From: Oscillospiraceae bacterium
GTDB taxonomy: Bacteria > Bacillota_A > Clostridia > Oscillospirales > Oscillospiraceae
DNA: 5,647 nt
Assembly (NCBI GenBank): GCA_016302005.1
Contig: JAEDOK010000106.1
Coordinates: 1-5,647 of the forward strand
Direction: 5' to 3'
Shown: positions 1 through 5,538 of the stretch, piece after piece
How the letters are laid out: each line of letters starts with the position of its first letter
Position numbering within the stretch: position 1 is the first letter of the stretch
The notes under the pieces: generated by a model
Database searches by the model: none
What the model was told of the DNA's origin: nothing
Seen by the model: the letters and a program-made list of their open reading frames with translations, nothing else
Translations under genes and position numbers: made by a program

Positions 1-38
1 TTTGCCCACGCAGACAGAGCCGCTGATTCAACAGGACA

Positions 39-53
39 TGTCCCCGCCCTACA
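39..53 (+). repeat. Dispersed 15-mer repeat, copy 1
   Basis: The sequence TGTCCCCGCCCTACA lies 34 nt before the hemZ start. The identical 15-mer recurs at 3354-3368 in the same orientation and at 1550-1564 in reverse complement. All three copies lie outside or at the very edge of genes. The role is unknown; it looks like the conserved end of a small intergenic repeat family. Confidence 0.75.
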
Positions 54-74
54 AAAATCACTGAACCTTTCACC

Positions 75-81
75 AAAGGAG
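75..81 (+). promoter_or_regulatory. Ribosome binding site of hemZ
   Basis: AAAGGAG, complementary to the 16S rRNA 3' end, sits 6 nt before the ATG at 88. It fixes that ATG as the start although the reading frame is open upstream. Confidence 0.85.
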
Positions 82-87
82 CTTTCT

Positions 88-1545
88 ATGAAGCTATATC
101 TTCACGGTCATGAGGACCGTTACGCGGTGGAGCAACTGCAGCTTGCGCTGTTTCCGGAGGAGCCGATGGAGCCGGTGGACGCGCCCTTCGAAGGTGACGG
201 CGCGGTTTCCGCGCTGCATGTCGGGAAAACATGGCTCACCGCGACGGCAACCATTACCCTGCACGGCAAGACCGCAAAGGCAACGCGGCGTTTGGCGGTC
301 AAGGACGCGGAGGTTCCCGCGCGCCGCCGTCTGCTGCAAAACACCTATTACGCCGCTGCCGTGCAGCTCCGCGAGCCGCCAAAGTGGGGCAGCCTCTCCG
401 GCGTTCGCCCGACGAAGCTCACCACACGCCATCTGCTCGACGGCGGCGACGAGAAAAGCGCCGACCGTTTGTTGGAAGAGCGCTACCATGTCGCGCCCGA
501 ACGCCGCAGGCTCTGCGTTGAGGCGTCCAAGGCGACGATGGAGGCTTTCAAGCGGCTGCGGGAAAATGATGTCTCGCTGTATATCGGCATTCCCTTCTGC
601 CCGACGCGCTGCGCCTATTGCAGCTTTGTCAGCACGGGGGTCGAGCGCATGACGAAGACCCTTCTGCCGCAGTTTTTGGAGGCGTTGGAAAAGGAGATCG
701 TCCATGTCGGGGAGCTGTTGCGGACATCGGGAAAGCGGGTGCGCACCCTCTATATCGGCGGCGGCACACCCACGACCCTTTCCACGCCGCAGATGCAGCG
801 GCTGATGGACGCAATTTGCGCGAATTTTGACTTGACAGACCTGATAGAATATACCGTAGAGGGCGGCAGACCGGACACGCTGGACCTTGCGAAGCTGCAA
901 ACCATCCGCGCCCTCGGCTGCGACCGCATGAGCATCAATCCCCAGACGATGAATGACGAAATTTTGTCCCTCATCGGGCGGCGGCATACGAGCGCGCAGA
1001 CCGTCGAGGCGTTTCATGCTGCGAGAAGAGCGGGCTTTGAGGGGATCAATATGGATCTGATCGCCGGTCTGCCCAATGACACGCGGGGATCCTTTGCTGC
1101 TTCGCTTGCACAGGTGCTGGCGCTCGACCCGACCAATGTGACGGTGCATACTCTCGCGCTGAAAAAGGGCGCGGAGCTGTTTTTCTCCCGCACGCGCCTG
1201 CCGTCAGCGGAGGAGGTCGCCGCGATGCTGGAGGATGCCGAACACAGCCTGCGCGCAGCGGGCTACAAACCGTATTATCTGTATCGGCAGAAGTATATGT
1301 CCGGCAGCTTTGAGAATGTGGGCTGGTGCAAAGACGGCTTCGAGGGGCTGTATAACATCTACATGATGGAGGAGCTGCATTCGATCATCTCCCTCGGCGG
1401 CGGCGGAATGACCAAGATCAACCTCCCCGGCGGGCGGCTGGAGCGCTTTCACAATCCAAAATTCCCGCAGCAGTATATCGAACGCATCGACGATGTTTTA
1501 AAGCAAAAGGACGAGGCGTTTGCGTTGTTGACGAAGAACGAATGA
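88..1545 (+). CDS. hemZ: Coproporphyrinogen dehydrogenase-like radical SAM protein HemZ
   Basis: This 485-residue protein matches the HemZ branch of the HemN/HemW radical SAM family, close in size to Bacillus HemZ (about 500 residues). Residues 1-160 form the HemZ-specific N-terminal region, with the GSLSGVRPTK segment at 101-110. The radical SAM core follows: IGIPFCPTRCAYCSF at 166-180 gives the 4Fe-4S ligands C171, C175 and C178; the GGGTPT SAM-binding loop is at 224-229, VEGGRPD at 257-263, SINPQT at 282-287 and NMDLIAGLPND at 321-331. The C-terminal segment YLYRQKYMSGSFENVGW (397-413) is typical of HemZ. Family members are annotated as cytoplasmic, oxygen-independent converters of coproporphyrinogen III to protoporphyrinogen IX using S-adenosylmethionine. 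HemN's fourth cysteine (CX3CX2CXC) is replaced by F180, as in HemW, so the exact activity is less certain than the family. No other haem gene is in view. The last four residues (TKNE) and the stop come from a heptamer repeat. Confidence 0.88.
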   Translation: MKLYLHGHEDRYAVEQLQLALFPEEPMEPVDAPFEGDGAVSALHVGKTWLTATATITLHGKTAKATRRLAVKDAEVPARRRLLQNTYYAAAVQLREPPKWGSLSGVRPTKLTTRHLLDGGDEKSADRLLEERYHVAPERRRLCVEASKATMEAFKRLRENDVSLYIGIPFCPTRCAYCSFVSTGVERMTKTLLPQFLEALEKEIVHVGELLRTSGKRVRTLYIGGGTPTTLSTPQMQRLMDAICANFDLTDLIEYTVEGGRPDTLDLAKLQTIRALGCDRMSINPQTMNDEILSLIGRRHTSAQTVEAFHAARRAGFEGINMDLIAGLPNDTRGSFAASLAQVLALDPTNVTVHTLALKKGAELFFSRTRLPSAEEVAAMLEDAEHSLRAAGYKPYYLYRQKYMSGSFENVGWCKDGFEGLYNIYMMEELHSIISLGGGGMTKINLPGGRLERFHNPKFPQQYIERIDDVLKQKDEAFALLTKNE

Positions 1546-1551
1546 CGAATG
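1531..1551 (+). repeat. Three-copy heptamer tandem over the hemZ stop codon
   Basis: Three consecutive 7-nt units, ACGAAGA, ACGAATG and ACGAATG, encode the last four HemZ residues and contain its TGA stop (1543-1545). The third unit runs straight into the reverse copy of the dispersed 15-mer. A similar three-copy heptamer lies over the stop codon of the next gene. Confidence 0.7.
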
Positions 1552-1566
1552 TAGGGCGGGGACAGT
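1550..1566 (-). repeat. Dispersed 15-mer repeat, copy 2 (inverted)
   Basis: TGTAGGGCGGGGACAGT begins 4 nt after the hemZ stop. Its first 15 nt are the reverse complement of the repeats at 39-53 and 3354-3368. With the copy at 3352-3368 the identity extends to 17 nt. With copy 1 it brackets hemZ as inverted repeats, and with copy 3 it brackets the amidohydrolase. Confidence 0.75.
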
Positions 1567-1608
1567 TTGATTCTACCGAGTGCATAAGGATCTGTTTGCC
1601 TGTACCCT

Positions 1609-1678
1609 CGGGCGGCTGATAGCCGCCCCTACGAGAAATCTCACAGTTCACGCCGTAGGGGCGGCTATCAGCCGCCCG
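1609..1678. repeat. Nested inverted repeat (two hairpins forming one larger hairpin)
   Basis: Two perfect 25-nt inverted arms lie at 1609-1633 and 1654-1678, separated by a 20-nt loop. Each arm is itself a hairpin: GGGCGGCT-GAT-AGCCGCCC at 1610-1628 and GGGCGGCT-ATC-AGCCGCCC at 1659-1677, each an 8-bp stem with a 3-nt loop. The transcript could fold either as one 25-bp stem or as two small hairpins. It lies between hemZ and the amidohydrolase. There is no T-tract after either stem, so a classical terminator is not supported. It resembles a miniature palindromic repeat (REP/MITE-like). Confidence 0.9.
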
Positions 1679-1721
1679 TGTGTAGGTAGTGCCGGGTGCA
1701 TCAGAACCCGTTATTTTATCG

Positions 1722-1727
1722 AAAGGA
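1722..1727 (+). promoter_or_regulatory. Ribosome binding site of the amidohydrolase, deciding the start
   Basis: AAAGGA lies 8 nt before the ATG at 1736. An in-frame ATG at 1580 would add 52 residues, but these would be translated from the nested inverted repeat and show no family resemblance, while the protein from 1736 begins with the usual N-terminal beta strands of the family. Confidence 0.8.
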
Positions 1728-1735
1728 CTTTCGTT

Positions 1736-3055
1736 ATGGACACGTTGTTTTCGAATGTTACTGTGGTTACGATGGACGAGGAGCTGCGGGTGCTGTTTTC
1801 GGCGTTTGTCGGCGTGACCGACGGGAAGATCAGCTATCTCTCCCGCAAGGCGCCGGAGGAGAAGCCGCAGCAGATCATCAACGGCGAGGGCATGGTTTTG
1901 ATGCCCGGACTCATCAACTGCCACACGCATCTTGCCATGTCGCCCCTGCGCGGCTACGCGGATGATGTGGAGCTTTCCACATGGCTCAATGACTACATCT
2001 TTCCCCGGGAGGATCGCCTCGACGGGCGCTGCGTGAAGGCGGCGACACTTTTGTCCCTTGCCGAGTGCCTGCGCTTCGGCACGACCTCGGTGTCCGATAT
2101 GTACTATTTCTGCGACGACATCGCCGAGGCGGTCGCCCAAAGCGGCATCAAGGCAAATCTCTCCCGCGCCGTGACCTTCTTCGGGGAGGACTTTGACTTC
2201 GAAAAAGACCCGCGCTGCCGGGAAATGGTCGCCCTGAAGGAAAAATGGCACGGCTACGACAACGGCAGGATCAAGATCGAGGCATCGATCCACGGCGAAT
2301 ACACCTCCGACTACCGCGTCTGGGACGCTCTGAGCGAATACGCGATCAACGAGGGCATCGGCATGCACGTCCACCTGTCCGAGACGAAGGCAGAGCATGA
2401 GGCGTGTAAGGAGCGCCACGGCTTGACACCGGCGCAGGTGCTCGACTGCCACCATGTCTTTGATGTGCCGGCAATCGCGGCGCACTGCGTCTGGCTCGAG
2501 CCGGAGGATATGCGGCTGCTTGCCAAACGGAAGGTGTCCGCCGTCCACAATCCCTGCTCGAATCTCAAGCTTGCCTCCGGCTGCGCGAAGGTGGAGGACA
2601 TGATCAAGGCGGGCATGAATGTCGCCCTCGGCACGGATTCCTCCGCCTCGAACAATACCCTTGACCTGTTTGAGGAGATCCGAGCGGCGACGCTGATGGC
2701 GAAGGGCGCGAGTCTGAACCCCAAAGCCCTGCCCGCGCAGGCGGCGCTGATGATGGCGACGGTCTGCGGTGCCCGGGCGCAGCACAGGGAGGCAGAGTGC
2801 GGCATGATCAAGCTCGGCATGGACGCAGATCTCATTTTGCTCGATTTTACCCAACCGCACCTGATGCCCTGCCACAATGTCATGTCCCATCTTGCCTATG
2901 CCGTGAGCGGGCATGATGTGGTGATGACGATGGTGCGGGGCAAGATCCTCTACGCTGCGGGCAAGTACCTGACCATCGACCTCGACGCGGTGGTGAAGGA
3001 GCTTGCGGCGTATGTGATGCCGAAGATGTTTCATGATCGGACGGAAACGCAGTGA
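1736..3055 (+). CDS. Amidohydrolase, MTA/S-adenosylhomocysteine deaminase family
   Basis: This 439-residue, probably cytoplasmic enzyme belongs to the TrzA/MtaD group of the metal-dependent amidohydrolase superfamily (COG0402). From the ATG at 1736, a small beta-sandwich N-terminus (1-57) precedes the TIM barrel. Metal ligands are visible: H63 and H65 in NCHTHL, H213 in HVHLSET and D301 in LGTDSSASNN. Other likely active-site residues are E92, R144, H186, E216 and H250; HNPCSNLKL at 271-279 is typical of the group. The spacings H65 to E92 and E92 to R144 agree with what I recall of Thermotoga MtaD (TM0936), which deaminates S-adenosylhomocysteine and methylthioadenosine. The C-terminus (about 388-439) completes the beta sandwich. 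Substrate cannot be fixed from sequence: SAH, MTA, 5'-deoxyadenosine, adenosine or guanine-type substrates all occur in relatives. Nucleoside salvage from SAM by-products is the favoured role. It appears to be transcribed alone, with 190 nt before and 366 nt after it. The length is normal and no key residue is missing. Confidence 0.87.
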   Translation: MDTLFSNVTVVTMDEELRVLFSAFVGVTDGKISYLSRKAPEEKPQQIINGEGMVLMPGLINCHTHLAMSPLRGYADDVELSTWLNDYIFPREDRLDGRCVKAATLLSLAECLRFGTTSVSDMYYFCDDIAEAVAQSGIKANLSRAVTFFGEDFDFEKDPRCREMVALKEKWHGYDNGRIKIEASIHGEYTSDYRVWDALSEYAINEGIGMHVHLSETKAEHEACKERHGLTPAQVLDCHHVFDVPAIAAHCVWLEPEDMRLLAKRKVSAVHNPCSNLKLASGCAKVEDMIKAGMNVALGTDSSASNNTLDLFEEIRAATLMAKGASLNPKALPAQAALMMATVCGARAQHREAECGMIKLGMDADLILLDFTQPHLMPCHNVMSHLAYAVSGHDVVMTMVRGKILYAAGKYLTIDLDAVVKELAAYVMPKMFHDRTETQ

Positions 3056-3071
3056 ACAGTGAATAGTGAAT
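3051..3071 (+). repeat. Three-copy heptamer tandem over the amidohydrolase stop codon
   Basis: The units AGTGAAC, AGTGAAT and AGTGAAT follow one another without gaps. The first contains the TGA stop codon (3053-3055) and the last two bases of the final Gln codon. This parallels the heptamer tandem over the hemZ stop at 1531-1551. Confidence 0.75.
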
Positions 3072-3128
3072 GGCATAGCAGACGGTAATTCTGCACAAGA
3101 TTGCACCCGCAATACCCGCAAGGGGCAC

Positions 3129-3215
3129 GCCGCATCCGTAGCGCTCCTTCGTCGCGAACGGCTGCGCAGGGGGTATGCCGCATCCGTAACGCTCGTTCCT
3201 CGCGAACGGCTGCGC
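3129..3215. repeat. Two-copy tandem repeat, 48-nt period
   Basis: Positions 3129-3167 and 3177-3215 match at 36 of 39 bases. Both begin GCCGCATCCGTA and end CGCGAACGGCTGCGC. The second copy overlaps the start of the 55-nt element at 3191-3245, so the first copy appears to be a partial duplicate of that element's outer end. Confidence 0.8.
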
Positions 3216-3245
3216 TACCGCGTCGCTGCGCTCCTCGCAATGACA
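3191..3245 (-). repeat. 55-nt dispersed repeat, left inverted copy
   Basis: This segment, from GCTCGTTCCTCGCGAACG to CTCGCAATGACA, is the reverse complement of 5593-5647 at 54 of 55 positions; the single difference is the G at 3228, where the reverse complement of the other copy has T. The pair brackets the flippase and HU genes. The TGTCATTGCGAG terminus is shared with the element at 3264-3303, suggesting related intergenic elements. Confidence 0.88.
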
Positions 3246-3263
3246 TAAAAAGCTACCATAATT

Positions 3264-3303
3264 TGTCATTGCGAGACCGGTGCGCACACCGGTCGTGGCA
3301 ATC
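3264..3303 (+). repeat. Hairpin repeat element with TGTCATTGCGAG end
   Basis: The element opens with TGTCATTGCGAG, the same 12-mer found at 5593-5604 and inverted at 3234-3245. Inside is a perfect 8-bp hairpin, GACCGGTG-CGCA-CACCGGTC, at 3275-3294, and ATTGC (3268-3272) can pair with GCAAT (3298-3302) outside it. This is a small palindromic repeat of the kind seen many times per genome in related Clostridia. No T-tract follows, so it is not called a terminator. Confidence 0.75.
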
Positions 3304-3304
3304 T

Positions 3305-3330
3305 CCGACTGTAGGTTTGTACGCAGTCGG
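3305..3330. repeat. Short inverted repeat
   Basis: CCGACTG (3305-3311) and CAGTCGG (3324-3330) form a perfect 7-bp stem around a 12-nt loop. It lies directly after the hairpin element at 3264-3303 and before the third dispersed 15-mer, and may be part of the same repeat block. The function is unknown. Confidence 0.55.
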
Positions 3331-3351
3331 TAGTTCCTGCACCGGCTTAGG

Positions 3352-3368
3352 ACTGTCCCCGCCCTACA
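3352..3368 (+). repeat. Dispersed 15-mer repeat, copy 3
   Basis: ACTGTCCCCGCCCTACA contains the same 15-mer as 39-53 and matches the reverse complement of 1550-1566 over all 17 nt. In copies 1 and 3 the 15-mer is preceded by AGGAC, with one extra A in copy 1, so the shared unit is longer than 15 nt. It lies about 50 nt before the flippase start, comparable to copy 1 before hemZ. Confidence 0.75.
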
Positions 3369-3407
3369 GATTCTGTTATTTGCGTTAGCATTCGCACAAC
3401 ACCAAGA

Positions 3408-3415
3408 AGGAAGGG
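3408..3415 (+). promoter_or_regulatory. Ribosome binding site supporting a TTG start
   Basis: AGGAAGGG sits 6 nt before the TTG at 3422. A nearby ATG at 3417 is in another frame and only 1 nt from this site, so it is not the start. The next in-frame ATG falls at residue 30, inside the first membrane helix, which also argues for TTG. Confidence 0.8.
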
Positions 3416-3421
3416 TATGAT

Positions 3422-5131
3422 TTGGAAAACAAGAACACGAAAAAGCAAAACTTTTTGACCGGTGCGGCGATATTGTCTCTTTCGACGATCGTTGTCAAGG
3501 TCATCGGGATGCTCTATAAGCTGCCCCTGAATCAGATCATTGATTCTCAGGGCTTTGCGTATTTCAACAAGGCTTACGCGATCTATACGGTGCTGCTGGT
3601 CATCTCCACCACGGGACTGCCCGTTGCCATGAGCCGCATGGTCTCCGAGGCGCAGGCACGCGGCAACGGCAAGCAGATGCAGCGCATTTTCAGCACCGCG
3701 ATGATCGCTTACCTGAGCATCGGATCCCTCGGGACTGCCGCGATGATGATCTTACCCCATTGGCTGGCATCGGATGTCATGTCCATGCCCAACGCATGGT
3801 ATTCGATTTTCGCCCTCGGTCCCGCCGTGCTGTGCATCTGCATTGCCTCGGCGTGCAGAGGCTATTTCCAGGGGCAGGGCGATATGACGCCGACTGCCGT
3901 CAGTCAGATCATCGAAGCCCTCGGCAAGCTCCTGCTCGGACTGGGCTTTGCGTGGATCATCATGCGCCTTACCTCCAATGTGGCGCTGGCGTCCGGCGCG
4001 TCCATCGCGGGCATCAGCATCGGCGCGGCAGGCTCGGCGTTGTATGTCTTTCTCCGCTACCGCCGCAACCGCAGCAAGGTCGCGGCTTTGGGCGGCGAGG
4101 CGCTGTCCTACGGCGCAACGGCGAAGAAGCTCCTTGCCATCGCCGTGCCGATCACCCTCGGCGCAGCGGGTTTGCAGCTCATCAACCTCATTGACGAGAT
4201 CATGGTCACCCGCCGCCTGCTGGAAGCGGCGAGCGCGACGCCTGAAGGGGCGCAGACATGGATGGGGAAAATGTTAGAGCTTGCCCGCAGCGGCATGGTC
4301 GCGGAGCTGCCGGAGGGCGCCGTTTTGGAATGGAAGGATGTCATGCAGACTGCCGTGGAGAATCAGAGCGGTGTGTATGCGCTGTGTCAGACTATTTTCA
4401 ACTTCCCGACGGCGTTCTTCCCCTGTATCACCGCAGCCATCATCCCCGCCATCACCGCCCACCTGACCCGCGGCGATAAAAAGAATGTCAAGCTCGTGCA
4501 GGAATCCTCTCTGCGCCTGATGGGACTGATCGCCTGGCCCTGTATGCTCGGACTGCTGACCCTCTCCGAGCCGATCATGGCGCTTCTCGGCGGCTACGGC
4601 GACAGCCGCGTGCAAATGGCTGCCGTTCTGCTCTCCATCCTCGCGCCGACGGTGCTGATCAACGGCGTCACAACCGTGACAACTGCGATCATGCAGGCGC
4701 ATAACCGTCCTTGGCTGCCGATGGTCAATATGCTGATCGGCGGCATTGTGAAGGTCATCGTGAATTATATCCTCGTCGGCAATCCGAACATCGGCATTCT
4801 CGGTGCGCCCGTCGGCACGATGGCTTGCTTCCTTGTCTTCATGATCCTCAATATCTTCACCATGCGCCGTGTGCTTGAGGAGCCGCCGAAGCTCCTGCCG
4901 CGGCTGTGGAAGAGTGGCATTGCCGCCATTGTGATGGGCGTTGTCGCCTACGGAGGCTACAAGGTGCTGTCCATGCTCCTCTCAAGCGTTGTCATCTGCT
5001 GCCTCGGCGCGATCGTCGCTGCGGTTGTTGCATATGTGTTAATGGTCATTTTGCTGAAGGTCATCACCTACGACGACTGCATGCTCCTGCCGAAGGGTGA
5101 AAAAATCGCAAAGCTGCTGAAAATTCATTGA
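3422..5131 (+). CDS. SpoVB/YtgP-type polysaccharide flippase (MOP/MVF superfamily)
   Basis: This 569-residue inner-membrane protein starts at TTG and has about 14 hydrophobic segments (roughly 11-32, 50-70, 89-110, 128-146, 160-182, 188-211, 235-258, 315-345, 362-390, 398-422, 431-452, 458-480, 495-515 and 521-546). Family signatures include KVIGMLYKLPL (26-36), STTGLPVAMSRMVSE (62-76) and RGYFQGQGDMTPTAVSQIIE (146-165). Relatives flip lipid-linked precursors across the membrane: SpoVB is needed for spore cortex synthesis and YtgP/MurJ for lipid II. Sequence alone does not separate these paralogues, so no symbol is given. It is longer than Bacillus SpoVB (about 518) and YtgP (about 544), mainly because of a roughly 45-residue hydrophilic loop (268-312) between helices 7 and 8. 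A repeat-filled 366-nt gap precedes it and a candidate promoter follows it, so it is probably monocistronic. A polymer exporter of the same superfamily is a less likely alternative. Confidence 0.85.
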   Translation: MENKNTKKQNFLTGAAILSLSTIVVKVIGMLYKLPLNQIIDSQGFAYFNKAYAIYTVLLVISTTGLPVAMSRMVSEAQARGNGKQMQRIFSTAMIAYLSIGSLGTAAMMILPHWLASDVMSMPNAWYSIFALGPAVLCICIASACRGYFQGQGDMTPTAVSQIIEALGKLLLGLGFAWIIMRLTSNVALASGASIAGISIGAAGSALYVFLRYRRNRSKVAALGGEALSYGATAKKLLAIAVPITLGAAGLQLINLIDEIMVTRRLLEAASATPEGAQTWMGKMLELARSGMVAELPEGAVLEWKDVMQTAVENQSGVYALCQTIFNFPTAFFPCITAAIIPAITAHLTRGDKKNVKLVQESSLRLMGLIAWPCMLGLLTLSEPIMALLGGYGDSRVQMAAVLLSILAPTVLINGVTTVTTAIMQAHNRPWLPMVNMLIGGIVKVIVNYILVGNPNIGILGAPVGTMACFLVFMILNIFTMRRVLEEPPKLLPRLWKSGIAAIVMGVVAYGGYKVLSMLLSSVVICCLGAIVAAVVAYVLMVILLKVITYDDCMLLPKGEKIAKLLKIH

Positions 5132-5149
5132 TTTTTCCCAGTTTTTTAC

Positions 5150-5178
5150 TTGCGTAATTGCGCGATATGTGGTAAATT
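5150..5178 (+). promoter_or_regulatory. Candidate sigma-A promoter for the HU gene
   Basis: TTGCGT (5150-5155) and TAAATT (5173-5178) are separated by 17 nt, and TGG directly precedes the -10, giving an extended -10 (TGnTAAATT). The -35 matches the consensus at three of six positions and the -10 at four. The surrounding sequence is AT-rich, unlike the coding regions. Transcription would begin near 5185 and give a leader of about 67 nt. This is a by-eye prediction. Confidence 0.5.
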
Positions 5179-5183
5179 TTATT

Positions 5184-5214
5184 GGCAGAGAAACTGTCAG
5201 CAGATTCATCTGCC
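5184..5214 (+). promoter_or_regulatory. Possible alternative hairpins in the HU leader
   Basis: GGCAGA (5184-5189) can pair with TCTGCC (5209-5214), while GCAGA (5200-5204) can pair with the overlapping TCTGC (5209-5213) as a tighter hairpin. The two pairings exclude each other. The stems are short and may be chance; no known riboswitch fold is recognised. Confidence 0.25.
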
Positions 5215-5251
5215 GATGCGATCATTCTTAATCTGAGAAAGAGGTACTATT

Positions 5252-5527
5252 ATGAACAAAACTGAACTGATCTCTGAAATTGCCGGCAAGTCCGGTCTGT
5301 CTAAGAAAGATGCCGAGAAGGCACTCGCCGCCGTTGTGGACGCCGTGACTGAGGCAGTCAAGAAGGGCGACAAGGTCCAGCTCGTCGGCTTTGGCTCCTT
5401 TGAGCTGAAGTGCCGCGACGCACGCAAGGGTCGTAATCCCAAGACCAAGGAGACCATCGACATCCCCGCGACCCGTGTTCCCGTTTTCAAGGCGGGCAAG
5501 GCATTCAAGGACGCTGTTGCGGAATAA
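5252..5527 (+). CDS. hup: HU-family DNA-binding protein
   Basis: This 91-residue protein has the full length and layout of bacterial HU, a dimeric nucleoid protein that binds and bends DNA with little sequence preference. Residues 1-40 form the two N-terminal dimerisation helices (MNKTELISEIA...LSKKDAEKAL). The HU signature begins at GFGSF (46-50), followed by the DNA-binding arm RKGRNPKTKE (58-67) with the intercalating proline P63, and the C-terminal helix FKAGKAFKDAV (79-89). The start is supported by GAGG at 5241-5244, 7 nt before the ATG. It has its own candidate promoter and a strong terminator, consistent with an abundant monocistronic message. The arm base carries a cysteine (C54), which is uncommon in HU. 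IHF is less likely: this is a single Firmicute-type HU with a typical HU N-terminus. Confidence 0.95.
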   Translation: MNKTELISEIAGKSGLSKKDAEKALAAVVDAVTEAVKKGDKVQLVGFGSFELKCRDARKGRNPKTKETIDIPATRVPVFKAGKAFKDAVAE

Positions 5528-5538
5528 GCTGCAAAAAT

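Larger units (their letters stand above)
1..87 (+). other. Leader region upstream of hemZ
   Basis: No gene can be assigned here. The tail of an upstream gene could end at the TGA at 24-26 or the TGA at 62-64, but too little is visible to tell. The hemZ frame stays open to the window edge, but the ribosome binding site at 75-81 and the family-like N-terminus argue that translation starts at 88. The stretch also contains a perfect 10-bp palindrome, GGACATGTCC, at 34-43, which overlaps the dispersed 15-mer repeat. Confidence 0.5.
3056..3421. other. Repeat-filled intergenic region between the amidohydrolase and the flippase
   Basis: No convincing gene lies here. Short open frames on both strands are chance products of GC-rich repeats. 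In order the region holds the heptamer tandem end, a two-copy 48-nt-period tandem (3129-3215), a long element shared in inverted form with the window end (3191-3245), an AT-rich spacer (3246-3263), a hairpin element starting TGTCATTGCGAG (3264-3303), a 7-bp-stem hairpin (3305-3330) and the third dispersed 15-mer (3352-3368). Only about 3369-3421 looks like an ordinary leader for the flippase gene. Confidence 0.75.

Noticed and set aside
1..64. The C-terminal end of an upstream gene
   Set aside because: Two frames end in stops (24-26 and 62-64), but 8 or 20 codons are too few to recognise a protein, and the longer one is translated partly from the dispersed repeat.
94..1149. A 351-residue open frame on the - strand opposite hemZ
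   Set aside because: It is the antisense shadow of a well-supported radical SAM gene, with an Arg/His/Gln-rich composition and no domain.
1580..1735. An N-terminal extension of the amidohydrolase by 52 residues
   Set aside because: It would translate the nested inverted repeat. The ATG at 1736 has a good ribosome binding site and gives the normal family N-terminus.
1418..3121. A 567-residue open frame on the - strand opposite the amidohydrolase
   Set aside because: It is a GC-rich antisense shadow of a gene with intact catalytic motifs, runs across the intergenic repeats and into hemZ, and shows no recognisable domain.
3246..3263. A promoter -10 (CATAAT at 3256-3261) between repeat elements
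   Set aside because: No acceptable -35 lies 16-18 nt upstream, and it is about 160 nt from the flippase start.
3129..3303. A CRISPR array
   Set aside because: There are only two imperfect units with a 48-nt period and a 9-nt gap. There is no series of equal repeats with unique spacers, and no cas gene.
3066..3388. Small open frames in the 3056-3421 gap on both strands
   Set aside because: They consist of translated repeat sequence with Arg/Ala-rich low-complexity products and no good ribosome binding site.
5101..5146. A terminator after the flippase (AAAAATC at 5101-5107 with GATTTTT at 5130-5136, then a T-run)
   Set aside because: The possible stem is almost all A-T with a 22-nt loop, which is too weak to call.
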